A DNA stretch of 64,000 nt from NCBI GenBank assembly GCA_037974665.1, contig CM075765.1, positions 58,255,747 through 58,319,746 on the forward strand. The letters run 5' to 3'. The notes beneath the pieces are model-generated. The model ran no database searches and was not told the DNA's origin. It saw only the letters and a program-made list of their open reading frames with translations. Made by a program: the position numbers and the translations under genes. Shown piece by piece: positions 47,001 to 59,100 of this stretch; the first letter of the stretch is position 1; every line of letters begins with the position of its first letter. Source of the stretch: Ehretia macrophylla (lineage: Eukaryota > Streptophyta > Magnoliopsida > Boraginales > Ehretiaceae).

Positions 47001-49095
47001 AGTTAATAGCAATAATATAAGCATTAACACATATGAGGATCAACAAAGTAGGTTGACCTCGTTACAATTAGGATAGAAGCAAATATAGAAGCTAATAAGC
47101 AGTTTACAAATGAACATATACCAAATAAGCATAGAATCATACCAAAAGCTCCAAATCAATTTAAAATCACATATAAACACTCAAGAAGTCCTGACATGGG
47201 TTTAGAAGTGTGAGACAACTTAAATTGCACCTAAACCCCTTTGTTTTTCGAACTATTTCTCTTCCAAACCAAAGTTAATGATTTCATTTTCAAATGAAAC
47301 TCTCCCAACCTTCTAACTAACCCCCAAGGTACCCTCTCAACCCTCTAACTCATTCAAATGCCCGTGTTTACCCCGAAAACCCCAATTTCCCTCTTTTGGC
47401 TTTAGACCACACCTACATTGTCCGGGCTTCAAACAAGGGATATCAAGACATGTATAGCACCTACATAGCCTAAGGATACTAGAATTGAAGCCCGAATGCA
47501 CCCGGATTCGCATTAACCCCGAAAGCCCCAAATTAAAGTCGGCTATTTTCCATTTTTAAGAGATTTAAGGCAATGCAAGTGCACGGGGCTATTAGGTTAT
47601 CTTCACTAGCACCTAAGGCATCTATTAGAAGTATTAAATCAAGCTAATTCGAGCAATTACACAAAACCCTAGAATTTCCGTCACTATTCACCCCAACGAA
47701 CTAACTATCGATTTCTACCGTTTAATTCATGAAACAATAGCATGAAAGTGGTCTCTACTACATATACACAACATATATAAGCTTATTTGGGCCTTGCAAT
47801 AGCATTAAACATCATTTCTAACAAATCAAGAAAATAGCAACTATTTTGAAATACGAAAATAAGCCATGAAATCCCTCACCAATACGCGTAGGAGCACCTA
47901 GGAACCTTGCACACACCCTAATCCACTAGCTCAAGGGTTGGGAAGGCTTGGATTGAAGGATTGAAGAGCAAAATTTCTCCCAAATGCACAAGGAAGGCTG
48001 TCGGGTTCTGCACAGTGTTTTTTTCAGCTTTTATTTTTTTTTTCTTTGCTAAGTTATGAGCTAAAGTTGATATATAAGGCATATGGTTGGGTGGGGTCAA
48101 GTTTGGGTGTTTAAGTGGCTTCTAAAATGCGCGTTGAAAGCTTAGAAACGAGCCTAAGGTGATACATGTATGCTAGATAATTAAATCTTTAAGTTAGTTA
48201 CGTAGCACTATTCATTGAACTACTAAAATCATTTTCTAAACGAGTGCTCCTATCGTTCCTAGCTCAATTGCACAATTTTCACATTCCTTTAACAATCAAT
48301 ATGATTTAATAAAAATGCTAATTCACTAATATAATGCAGTTTAAAAAAATTGAATGAATAGTGACCAAGAAAGACAACAGGTAAAGCACATAATTTAATG
48401 CACAATTAATGGATGCAACATTTAAAAATGTGTACGGTAGAATCTCGGGCGTCACATTATCCCTCACGAGGCAATAGGGGTTGCTCATACATCGCTAACA
48501 TGTTTCAGGAGACGCTGTGGTTGAACCCTAGCTTGATTTGGGTGAGGTGAAGAACATGAGGTTCAGACTGGTCAATTATCTTAGTTGTAAAGTCTAATTG
48601 CTAGAGGTCGATTTATGGTTCTTGTTGTTATGTGGAAATCTTGTTTGTTTTACTTTACGTCCTATTTTGTAGCCTAAGTGCTTATGTACATATTGGTCTA
48701 GTTGTAAGTTGGAAATTAGATGATGTAGTAGAAGATGTGGAATTATGGCATGTAATAACTTGTATTTCTGCTCTTAGCTATTTTGCATGCTTGAGGGTGA
48801 ATGATTGGTTGTTTTAATTCCTAATAATGTTTAAATGCTATCATGGAGTGGCATGATAAGCGGTTTTGTAAGAATTTTATACCAGGAATGCATGCTTGTA
48901 TGTAACTAAACTATTGTAATACTTAAGGCTCGGATGGCCTTGAAGTTTGGTTTTAATTAGAAATGATGTCCCTATTGTTTCGTGGCTTGAATTGTATGAT
49001 TACAGGTTTTCAGATGTCCACGCAATAGAGAAGACTCTGTCCGTGTGTTGGGTCCAGACTTGACCTTTAGCGTGGGGTTAGGTCGGGGCGTGATA
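44100..49095 (+). repeat. Element D 5' LTR, split by a solo LTR
   Basis: The left part 44100-45958 begins GGTGATGCCCGAGA and the right part 48462-49095 ends GGGGCGTGATA. Both align with beta LTRs but are clearly diverged from them. A TATA box TATATA lies at 44467-44472 and a donor-like TTGGTGAGGG has its GT at 44679. The insertion of C falls immediately before the CTCAC that introduces the hairpin module. Confidence 0.85.
45959..48456 (-). mobile_element. Solo LTR C, family beta, inside the LTR of D
   Basis: This 2.5-kb LTR is in reverse orientation, from TGTAACGCCCC (its 3' end) to CGGGCGTCACA (its start), and is colinear with the LTRs of element B. A perfect target duplication ttatc lies at 45954-45958 and 48457-48461. 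There is no internal region. A 240-bp sample next to its 3' end differs from element B by about 9 positions. It carries the hairpin module at 46567-46584 with the acceptor-like site at 46545, 22 nt on. Confidence 0.93.
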
Positions 49096-49101
49096 TTTAG
49101 G

Positions 49102-49113
49102 TGGTATCAGAGC
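49102..49113 (+). other. Primer-binding site of element D
   Basis: TGGTATCAGAGC is complementary to initiator tRNA-Met. The downstream leader keeps AAGCCGGGA...CTCGGTCTG, the same stem-loop segment as in elements A, B and E. Confidence 0.9.
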
Positions 49114-49468
49114 TATAGAATGCATAAGCCGGGATAAGTTTCTCGGTCTGTGGGTAGAGGTCTATTGTGAGACTGTGTGATTGCATGAATCAGTGACTCC
49201 TTGATTAACTAAGTGAAAATTGATTTGGTAAAGAACATGCTAGCATAGAAATGGGAATGTGAAAGGTCTTTAAAAGCTAATGATTGAATGTGGAAAGTCT
49301 AGAATGTAAAATATGATTAAGTGACTTATATGTATTTATTTTATATGAAATATTCATATGATTTTATATATGTGACTTTATGTGAATTAATTTGAACTTC
49401 TGCTTATGTGTTTTACTTGTAAACTATATATATACCTTTCATAACACTTTGCATTCTAGCTATCCGAG

Positions 49469-51301
49469 ATGGGGCCTCGTTGGCAGAACATAAATCAGAA
49501 TGTTGGAGATGAAGAGGTTGATCGTCGGACAATTAATGCTCAATTGACCACAACAATAGGGCAGATTGCTCAGGTACTACAGAGGCATGGAGGAAATGTC
49601 CCTGGGGGTATTCCAGTTCAGGTCCAGGCTGGAGCCGAGGGCGGTGATGGTAACTATCTTGAGAAATTTATGCACCGTGGACCATCCAATTTCTTCGGGG
49701 AGCTAGATGATATGCAGGTTGAGCAGTGGTTGAACAAGGTAGAAAAGATTCTCATGGGCCTCGAGTATACTGATGCGAGGCGGGTTGCATTTGTTGAATT
49801 TTTGCTCATAGGAGATGCTGAGCAATGGTGGCATACCGTTAAATCTAGGTGGGAGATGGAGGATGTACCTCAGACCTGGGATGAGTTTGTGAGAGAATTC
49901 CGAGAGAAGTACATTACAAAAATAACTATTAAAAGGCGTGAGCAGGAGTTCATTAACTTGACACAGGGTAACATGACTGTTGATCAGTATGATGCTGCAT
50001 TCACTCGCCTATCTCGTTATGTGCCAGCACTAGTACAGCTAGAGAGCAAGAGAATCCAAAAGTTTGTTATGGGGTTGAGGCCTGATATCTCTTTGAATCT
50101 GTCCACTCAAGACTATCCTTCCTATGCAGCAGCTGTCAGAATAGCTGCCAGATATGAGAAACGCAAAGCAGACCTGTTTGGAGAACCGAGCCAGCCGAGT
50201 AAACGACCACACCAAACTCAGAGTCAGGGATTTTAGAGGCAAGTTGTTTCAGTCGGTCAGAGTCAGCAGTCAATGCAGACTCAGAGTTACACCGGGCTGA
50301 CTCAGACTCAGGCACGACCAATTCAGAGTCAGAATCAAGGGCAGTCTCGTCCAGTTCTAGCACGATCTCAGCAGGGTAGTTCAGCTACCTCTTCTTACAG
50401 AGGTCTTTCGGGAGGCACTGTTGCAAGACGTCACCAGCAATGCAGCTTTTGTCAACGTTAAGGCCATACTGAGGAGAACTGTTGCAGGAAATTGAACAGG
50501 TGTACCGGCTGTAGGAGTGACCAACATAAGGTCAAGGACTGTTTGAAATTCAAGAACACTAGAGGTCAGACATTTGGTCAGAGTTCTCAGACCAGGGCAC
50601 CAGCTGCAACATCAGCACTACAGGGGCAGGCCCAAGTATTTGCTCTATATGCAAAGGAGCTTCCTGATACAATGACAATTGTTGAAGGTATTTTTCTTCT
50701 CAATAATAAATCAGTTACAGTTTTAATTGATACCGGGGCTACAAACTCATTTATCACACTTATGTGCGCTCAATCTTCTGCATTGAAAAATGATAAGTTG
50801 CCTTATAAGATTGAATTAGGTTCACCTCTGGGCATTAAAATTTCCGCTGAATCTGTGTGCAAAGCCTGTGAATAGTGCATTGGGGGTCGAGTCTTTCTTA
50901 TTTATTTGATTATCTTACCTTTTAAGGACTTTGAAATAATTCTGGGTATGGACTGGTTGAGTAAATATTATGCTTATCTTGATTGTAGAAGAAAATTTGT
51001 GAAGATAGAAATGCCTAATCAACTTGTAATTGAGATTGTCTGTAGTCGTAAGTCTACGGGTGCTTGTATAATTTCTTCTATTAAGGCAACTAAAATGTTG
51101 AATTAAGGTTGTGATGCTTATTTGGCCTATTTGATTAATCAACCTATGGATAAGCTAAAATTGAATGATGTACCTGTTGTGAGAGAGTTTCCGGGTGTTT
51201 TTCCGGAGGAATTACCTAGGTTACCGCATGGTAGAGAGATAGAGTTCATGATTGACTTATTACAGGGGGCTACACCTATCTCTAGGACTCCATATAGACT
51301 G
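49469..51301 (+). pseudogene. Element D gag, protease and start of reverse transcriptase
   Basis: The gag core (about 49650-50170) shows the Retrotrans_gag pattern: QWLNKVEKILMGLEYTDARR, then GDAEQWW, TWDEFVREFREKY and LTQGNMTVDQYDAAFTRLSR. A glutamine-rich tail follows, then two CCHC-like knuckles (CSFCQR and CTGCRSDQHKVKDC, about 50440-50540). The aspartic-protease motif VLIDTGATNSFI lies near 50730 and LGMDWLSKY near 50945. The start of reverse transcriptase (FPGVFPEELPRLPHGREIEF) lies near 51190. It is broken in about four places and then interrupted by element E. Confidence 0.92.
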
Positions 51302-54015
51302 TGTAACACCCCGAACCCTCTCGAGACCGGGAGTTCTATAATTCGATCTAATCACAACCCAAACCAAACGCGGCCAAAATTTTTAGGGAAAACGGACGGA
51401 GTCTCCCCTGTTTCTAGGTGAAATGTAAAACCTGCGATAGCATATAAGTGGACCAATACCATGTCCAAACATTCAAAACCACCTCAAGGCCATCCGAGCC
51501 TCGGTTTTCAACAATTTAAACTCAGCAAGTATACATACATTTCCAATTTAAAAGCTAACCTATCTCTTTTCATTTTTGACAAGTACATTAGAACTAGACG
51601 GTTAAACCATACTAAGCTACTGCATAAAATAAACTATCATGTCATTCTAACTATTTTCCTTTGGACATTACAGACATGCATTGAAGTTAAGCTATGCTAA
51701 CTGATTACATAAACTAGCTTATCAATTCACCTCAGCTACTCAGCTAAATTTAAATTTCATTTCTTTGGACAATAAATACAAACAACATATGAACATACAT
51801 CTTTACAAACTTCGACACTCAAGCCACATAGGCACACAAGACAACTCTTCAGGCAACGAACTTTCACGAAATCATGAACTTTCCAGCTAACATGACATTT
51901 CCTGAAATGTAGTGGTGAGGAGTGAGTATACACAACACGTATACTCAGTGAGGGCGAGACAGATATCGAATTGAAGAGAAAGAAAGTCGTGCAATGCAAA
52001 TAAGACAGTTAAGCAATATAACTGATAAATAAGCAATCAAGACAAACAATCAATACAATAAGCAATTACTGAAAGCATTAACACAACCATTCAAAGCTAT
52101 ACCATACTCTGAAGGCTATGGTTCACTCATACGAGCAATGTACCATTTCACGAGCGATACATCAATCTCGAGCTTGATGTTGACAACGATGACAATAAGC
52201 GCGCATCCACCTTATAACACTAGTTTGGAATACCCCGGGAGTAACCATCAATCTACGACCCAAATCTCCCTGGGAGGCAACCCAAGCAAGAAAAGGGAAT
52301 AGCTACGGAGCTAGAGCAACCAACACTGGCAACCCGAGGCTACCCAGAGAGGCCCATCACTCACGTGCTGGACACTATGCAATGCAAGGCTCGATACAAG
52401 GCGATAAATGAGCAAAAAACAAGATATCAAGCATTATCGACAATTGATAAACATTTCAATCAATAATCAACTCTATCAAGCGTAATAAGCATTAACAAGC
52501 ATTTACAATCAAACAAGTAACAAGAATAACACCAATTAACCTTATCAAGCAATAACAACTATCCTATAGGAATTATAAGCATTCTATAAGCAATATACTA
52601 TGAAATCACACAAAATTCCAAAAATGACCTCAACTTTCAAAATGCTACTACTTTCAAACGAGCCACGAGCTTGGAAACCGACTTCACCAATCCTCCTAGG
52701 TCACCATAAGGCACGTCTAAAGACCCCGAAACCCTACTTTACCCTAGAATTCACGTAAAGTCCCGATTTCCCCCTTTGCTCGTTTGAACTACAACTATAC
52801 CAACCAAACACCCAACCAATGCCATAATCGCACCAAAAGTGCTTCCATAGCCTCCCGAAACAATGCCAACACGCAAAACGAGAAAACTCCAAACTCGACC
52901 TAAACAAGCCCGACTTTCACCAAGTCGTCTTTCTCCGTTTTTCCATTACACATTCAAATTAAACCACACCTCCAGCCATTCTAGAATATCTAGCATCCTC
53001 CTAAAACAACAGAAAGCGTAACGGAGCAACTTCATCGAAACGGGGGTTTACTATTCATTATACAATTTATATTTCAATATTCAACCGTAGAAAATGTTAA
53101 AAAGCTATAAATACATGTTCTACAATCAACAAGGAACATTGTTTGAGCATTAAAATGATTAAACTAACGATCTATGCATAAAATCCAAAAATCAAAGTTT
53201 AGATACAAATATTTAAAATGCACAAATAACGATTAAAACCTCACTTTAGACACTCCTAGACGCTAGGAAAACCTCGTAGGATGCCTCGGAAACCACCCCG
53301 TGCAAGCCCTCACGAAGAATCGAAGATTTGATGTTGAATTTTCTTTTTTTCTCTCCTTATTTTTTTGGCCCTGCCTAGGTTCTATTCAGCCCTTTCTTTT
53401 CTTTTTTTTTTTTGTGCTAATTTAGGCTATTAAAAAGATGAAAAAGGTCAAAGGTCAAGCCCCTTGGTCAAACCACTTAAAAATTGGTCAAACTAGCCTA
53501 TTTCATGCATTTTAGAGCTAAAACGAGTAACATAAATCCAATTCTAGTTAAATACAACTTAAAATACTAAAATTATAACACTAAATACTAGTTTTCACTA
53601 TTTGCTGAGGACTCGAATTCATTTCCTAACTATCTCTCTCGAAATGCTATGCACCTTGCGACAATAAAAGAATAACAATTCAATCCCAAAGATTTTAAGA
53701 AAATATATCATTTTTGAAAAGTATTATAGTTTAAAATTTACTCCGGCTTGGAGCTGCTTTTCATTTAATTGAAATCTGAGCATTTAAGTGCAAGAAAAAT
53801 AAAACCGATTGACACAAATATGAAAAGTAGTTGATATTCCGTTAATATGATTAGCTCAGGTATTATTCTAGTTACTTCTAAAAGAAATATGAAAGTAAAA
53901 CTACAAATAAATGTTTAACTAAAAATGAACACAAATTCAATGCCAACATTTAAGATGTCACTTAGTTAAATGCAATTAAATGCCATTAAATGCATGCCGG
54001 GTTCGGGTTATCACA
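51302..54015 (-). repeat. Element E 3' LTR
   Basis: This 2714-bp LTR on the minus strand runs from TGTGATAACCCGAACCC to GGGTGTTACA. The hairpin module is at 51924-51946 (GAGTATAC/GTATACTC). The acceptor-like TTTCAG ends at 51902, 22 nt on. Confidence 0.9.
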
Positions 54016-56137
54016 TCCTTCCCCCCTTAAAACAATTGTGTCCTCGCAATTCTTCTTCCAATAGAACTTTGCATCATCTGAAATCCAACTCTGACCACTC
54101 TTCAATAGTTGCTGAACAAGACACTGATTAAGAATGTTTGAAGAATATCTTACTAAGAAACCCCAATAGTACTGACTGAAAGCTCCAAAACAATAAGACC
54201 AAATAAAGGTTTAATTGAAAATGCCATCTTGAAATCCAAATAAGAATTCCGCTGGTCAAGAACATCATAAAAGAATTCCCCGCTAAGAGTGCCGAGAAGA
54301 TGCCAATAATGACTAAAGCAAAGATACTGTAGATATTGCCAATATACGAATCCTCTATATAAAAAAAAAAATCCAACAAGTATCAAATAAGGAAGTCAAA
54401 GGATGGCCAAAATAGATGCAGTACATATAAGACCAAGCTCCAAGACCTCTTCGCCATTTGCCGTGTGCAACCTTTATACAACTTACCATCAAGGATGCGT
54501 AAAGTATTCCAAACGATACCGGATGCAATATAAGATAATAATTCTGTACAAGATCCCAAGTGTAAGACTTCCAATAGTGCCAACAAGGAAAATACCAGTA
54601 GAATGCCCACCGAACAATGCTCCGGTAAGAATGTAGCCAAGTTTGCCCAATAAGTAAATGCTAAATAAATGGCCACTAAGGATCCTAGAGAATGCCATAA
54701 TAGAATCCCAACTAAAAATACCAAGAACATACCAATAAACAATCTGAAGCAGAGTCTAAACAAGAATCGCAAGTACTACTCAGGAAGACTCCAAACAAGA
54801 AATCCAGTCGATCATATTATAGAAGTTTCAAGGAAGTCTTTCAATATAAAGCTCAAGAAGCATCTGAATAGGTAATCCAAAATGTACGCCAACATATATA
54901 TACTTATCAAAAGTCCATGAATGAACACCAAGCTGAATAACCAAGTAGATTCCCAAAATAATATTGCTATCGAATATTGTGTAAAGTACCAAAGGAAATG
55001 CAGTGCAGGTACACCATATACTATTGAAGATTTCCAATCACGATTTCCAATAAAATATCAAGAAAGACTAGAACAAAGATATTGTAGACAATATTATGCA
55101 GCAAGTCCAAAGAATACCAAAATAGTACGCCTCACGCAAAGCTGATCATTGTAAGTAGACTCAAATCAAAGTTCCCCATAAGAATGCGGAAAGAACACCA
55201 AAGGTTTATTAAAACTCCAACCAAGTCTTCCACGAAATGCCAATATAGAAAAAATCGATGAATGCCCAACAAGGAAATATTAAGGAAATGCTCCAAAGAG
55301 TTATCATGTAGAAGTCCAAAGATAGTCATTTATACTAAGCATAGGAGATAATCTTAGAGGAACCCCAATAGCCAAGTCTACCAAGAAGTGCCAACAGAAG
55401 TTCCAAAGAATACCCCATAAGGAAGCCAAAGAATGCTACCAACAGCCATCATACCGAAACCCCAAAGAAAGTTATCTTTTTTTTTTTTGATTGCCAACCA
55501 TGAAGAAAAGTCTTAGAAGCATGCCAACAACTGAGCTCCAAAAGACAAACACTAACTCCCAAATAAAGGCTAGTCAAGCACTGCTCATTCCCGTCAATCC
55601 ATATAACTTGGAGGGCCTGCTACTAACCACTTCTCTTCAGAGAAGGAGGAAGTCTTTCTTACCATTTCAATAGGACATGTATGAATGCCAATATATCACA
55701 ATTATACATATGCCTTAAGCTATTATGCCAGCAAGTTTACAAAAGAGTTTATTCAACAAAGTCACTCAAGCATAACAATCAAGTCAAGCACAACATAATC
55801 AATTCAAATCACGACAAAACCAATTCAAGACAATCCAATACACACACTACAAGCAATACTCCAAGCAAAATAACAATTCACGAGGTCAATTCGATTCACA
55901 ATGCCAATTCGATAGGTCAATTCAATGCACAACTAGACACTTTACTTCACTTAGCACACAATTAACACATAACACATAACTATATCACATAGGAGCACAC
56001 ATTCATATCAAGAGACATAATCTCACATACAGGCATACACTTTCAAGACACACTTAACAAGCACAGTTCAAGGATCACTACCCACCAGACCGAAGACCCT
56101 GTCCCGGCTTGTGAGCTAGACAAGCTCTGATACCACC
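54016..56137 (-). other. Element E internal region, non-coding with T-rich degenerate repeats
   Basis: The minus-strand leader contains the primer-binding site (56124-56135) and the stem-loop (56090-56107), and is alignable with A and B. From about 55480 down to 54060 it consists of variants of TTCTTTGGNATTCTTATTGG, with hydrophobic low-complexity frames in all three phases. The polypurine tract TTAAGGGGGGAAGGA lies at 54016-54030. No protein domain is seen. Confidence 0.75.
56124..56135 (-). other. Primer-binding site of element E
   Basis: On the minus strand TGGTATCAGAGC begins two bases after the 5' LTR end at 56138. It is followed by TTGTCTAGCTC, which can pair with GAGCT of the site. 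Confidence 0.92.
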
Positions 56138-59100
56138 TGTAACACCCCGATCCATCTCGAGACCGGGAGTTCTATAATTCGATCTAATCACAACCCAAAC
56201 CAAACCCGGGCATAATTTTCAAGGAAAAATGGATGGAGTCTCCCCTGTTTCTAGGCGAAATGTAAAACCTGCGATAGCATATAAGTGGACCAATACTGTG
56301 ATAACCCGAACCCAGCATGCATTTAATGCCATTTAATTGCATTTAACTAAGTGACATTTTAAATGTTGGCATTGAATTTGTGTTTATTTTTAGTTAAACA
56401 CTTATTTGTAGCTTTACTTTCATATATCTTTTAAAAGTAATTAGAATAATACCTGAGCTAATCATGTTAACGGAATATCAACTACTTTTCATATCTGTGT
56501 CAATCGGTTTTATTTTTCTTGCCATTAAATGCTCGGTATTCACTTAAATGACAAGTAGCTCCGAGCAGGAGTAATTTTAAACTATAATTCTTTTCAAAAT
56601 GATATAATTCTTAGATTCTTCGAGATTTAATTGTTAATTTTTTATTGTCGCGACGTGCATTGCATATCGAGGGCGTTAGCTAGAAAACGGATTCCAGTCC
56701 TCAGCAAATAGTGAAACTAGTATTTAGATGACTTAAATTTTGTATTTTAATTGTTACTAGCTAGAATTAATTTTGGTGTGAGTTATTTAGCTTAAAAATG
56801 CACAAAAATAAGCCATTTTGACTAGTTTTAAGTTGTTTGACCAACCTTGACCAAAGCTTTGACCCTTTTGACCTTTGTCATCTTTAAAATAGACTAAATA
56901 AAACAAAATAAAAAAAAACAGAGCTAAAACAGAGGGCTTAAGGCCGAAAAAACAAGGAGAGAAAAAAAAAATTCAACTTCAATTCATCAATTCTTCGCGA
57001 GGGCTTCCATGGGATGGTTTCCGAGGCGTTCTACGAGGTTTTCCTAACGTCTAGGAGCGTCTAAGGTGAGGGTTTCATCGTTATTTGCGCATTTGAAAAA
57101 TGTATGTCTAAACTTTAATTTTTAGATCTTATGCGTAGATTATTGTTTTAATCGTTTTGTTGCTTAAAGAATGTTCCTTGTTGATTGTAGAACATGTATT
57201 TATAGCTTTTTAGCATTTTCTGCAGTTGAAAATTGAAATTGCAATTTAAATTGATTAATGAATAGTGTTTTGTGAATAGTAAACCCCTGAAACGTTGAAG
57301 TTGCGTTGCTATGCTTTCTGTTGATGTAGAAATGTGCTAGGTAAGCTAGAATGCCTAAATGCATGGTTTGTTTGGATTGCGTAGTGAAAAAAATGAGAAT
57401 TATGTCTTTGGGAAAGTCGGGGTCGTTTAGGTTGACTTTATCGTTTTCTCGTTTTGCGTGATGACATTGTTTCGGGAGCCCATGGAAGTACTTTTGGTGC
57501 AGTCGTGGTGTTGGTTGGGTGTTTGGTTGGTATAGTTGTAGTTCAAACGAGCAAAGGGGGAAAACCAAACTTTGCGTGAATTCTAGGGTTAAGTAGGGTT
57601 TCAGAGTCTCTAGACGTGCTTTATAGTGACCTAGGAAGATTGGCGAAGTCAGTTTCCGAAACTCGTGGCTCGTTTGGAGATGGTATTGTTTTGATAGTTG
57701 GGGCCGATTTTTGACTATGTGTGTTTTCTTGACATTATGCCTATAGAATGCTTGTTAATGTTTATTATTGCTTGTTATGCTTGCTAATGCTTATTCCGCT
57801 TGTTAGAGTTGGTTGTTGATTGAAATCTTTATCCATTGTTGAGAATGCTTGATATCTTGTTTATCGCTCGTTTATCGCCTTGTATCGAGTCTTGCATTGC
57901 TTAGTGTCTCGCGCGTGAGTGATGAGCCTCTCTGGGTAGCCTCTGGTTGCCAGTGTTGGTTGCTCTAGCTCCGCTGCTATTCCCATTCTCGCTTGGGTTG
58001 CCTCCCAGGGAGATTTGGGTCCTAGATTTGATTGGATACTTCCGGGGTATTCCAAACTAGTGTTATAAGGTGGTTGTGCGCTTATTGTCATCGTTGTCAA
58101 CATCAAGCTCGAGATTGATGTATCGCTCGTGAAATGGTACATCGCTCGTACGAGTGAACCATAGCCTTCAGAGTGTGGTATAGCTTTGAATGGTTATGTT
58201 ATTGCTTTCTTTGATTGTTTATTGTGTTGCCAATTATATTGAATGTCTTTTTATTAATTGTATTGCTTAACTGTACCTATTTGCATTGCACGATCTTCTT
58301 TCTCTCCAACTCGATATCTGTCTCGCCCTCACTGAGTATACGTGTTGTGTATACTCACTCCTCACTACCACATTTCAGGAAATGCCTTGTTAGCTGAAAA
58401 GTTCGTGGATATGTGTTAGTTCGTGCCTGAAGAGTTGTCTTGCGTGCTTTGTGGCTTGAGCTGTCAAAGATGTAAAGATATATGCTTCCATATGTTGTAT
58501 GTATTTATTGTTAAAAGAAATGTAAATTTAAATCTAGCTTAGTGGTTGAGGTGGTTTGTTAAGTTAGATTATGTACTTAGTTAATGTAGCTTATCTTCAA
58601 TGTATGTTTGTAATGACAAAGGAAAAAGATAGAAAAATTTGATAGTCTAGCTTATACAATAGGATGGTGAAGTTTAATTGCTAAGCATGAATGTATATAT
58701 ACTTGTGATTTGCATGTTGTGAACCAAGGCTCGGATGGCCTTGAGGTGGTTGAATGTTTGGACATGGTATTGGTCCACTTATATGCTGTCGCAGGTTTGT
58801 TGCTTTTGCCTAGAAACAGGGGAGACTCCGTCCGTCTTTCCCTAAAATTTTGCCCGGGTTTGGTTTGGGTTGTGATTAGATCGATTGATAGAACTTCCGG
58901 TCTCGAGAGGGATCGGGGTGTTACAAATACCATGTCCAAACATTCAAAACCACCTCAAGGTCATCCGAGCCTCGGTTCTCAACAATTTAAACTCAGCAAG
59001 TATACATACATTTCCAATTTAAAAGCTAACCTATCTCTTTTTATTTTTGACTTACATTCGAACTAGACGGTTAAACCATACTAAGCAATTGCATAAAATA

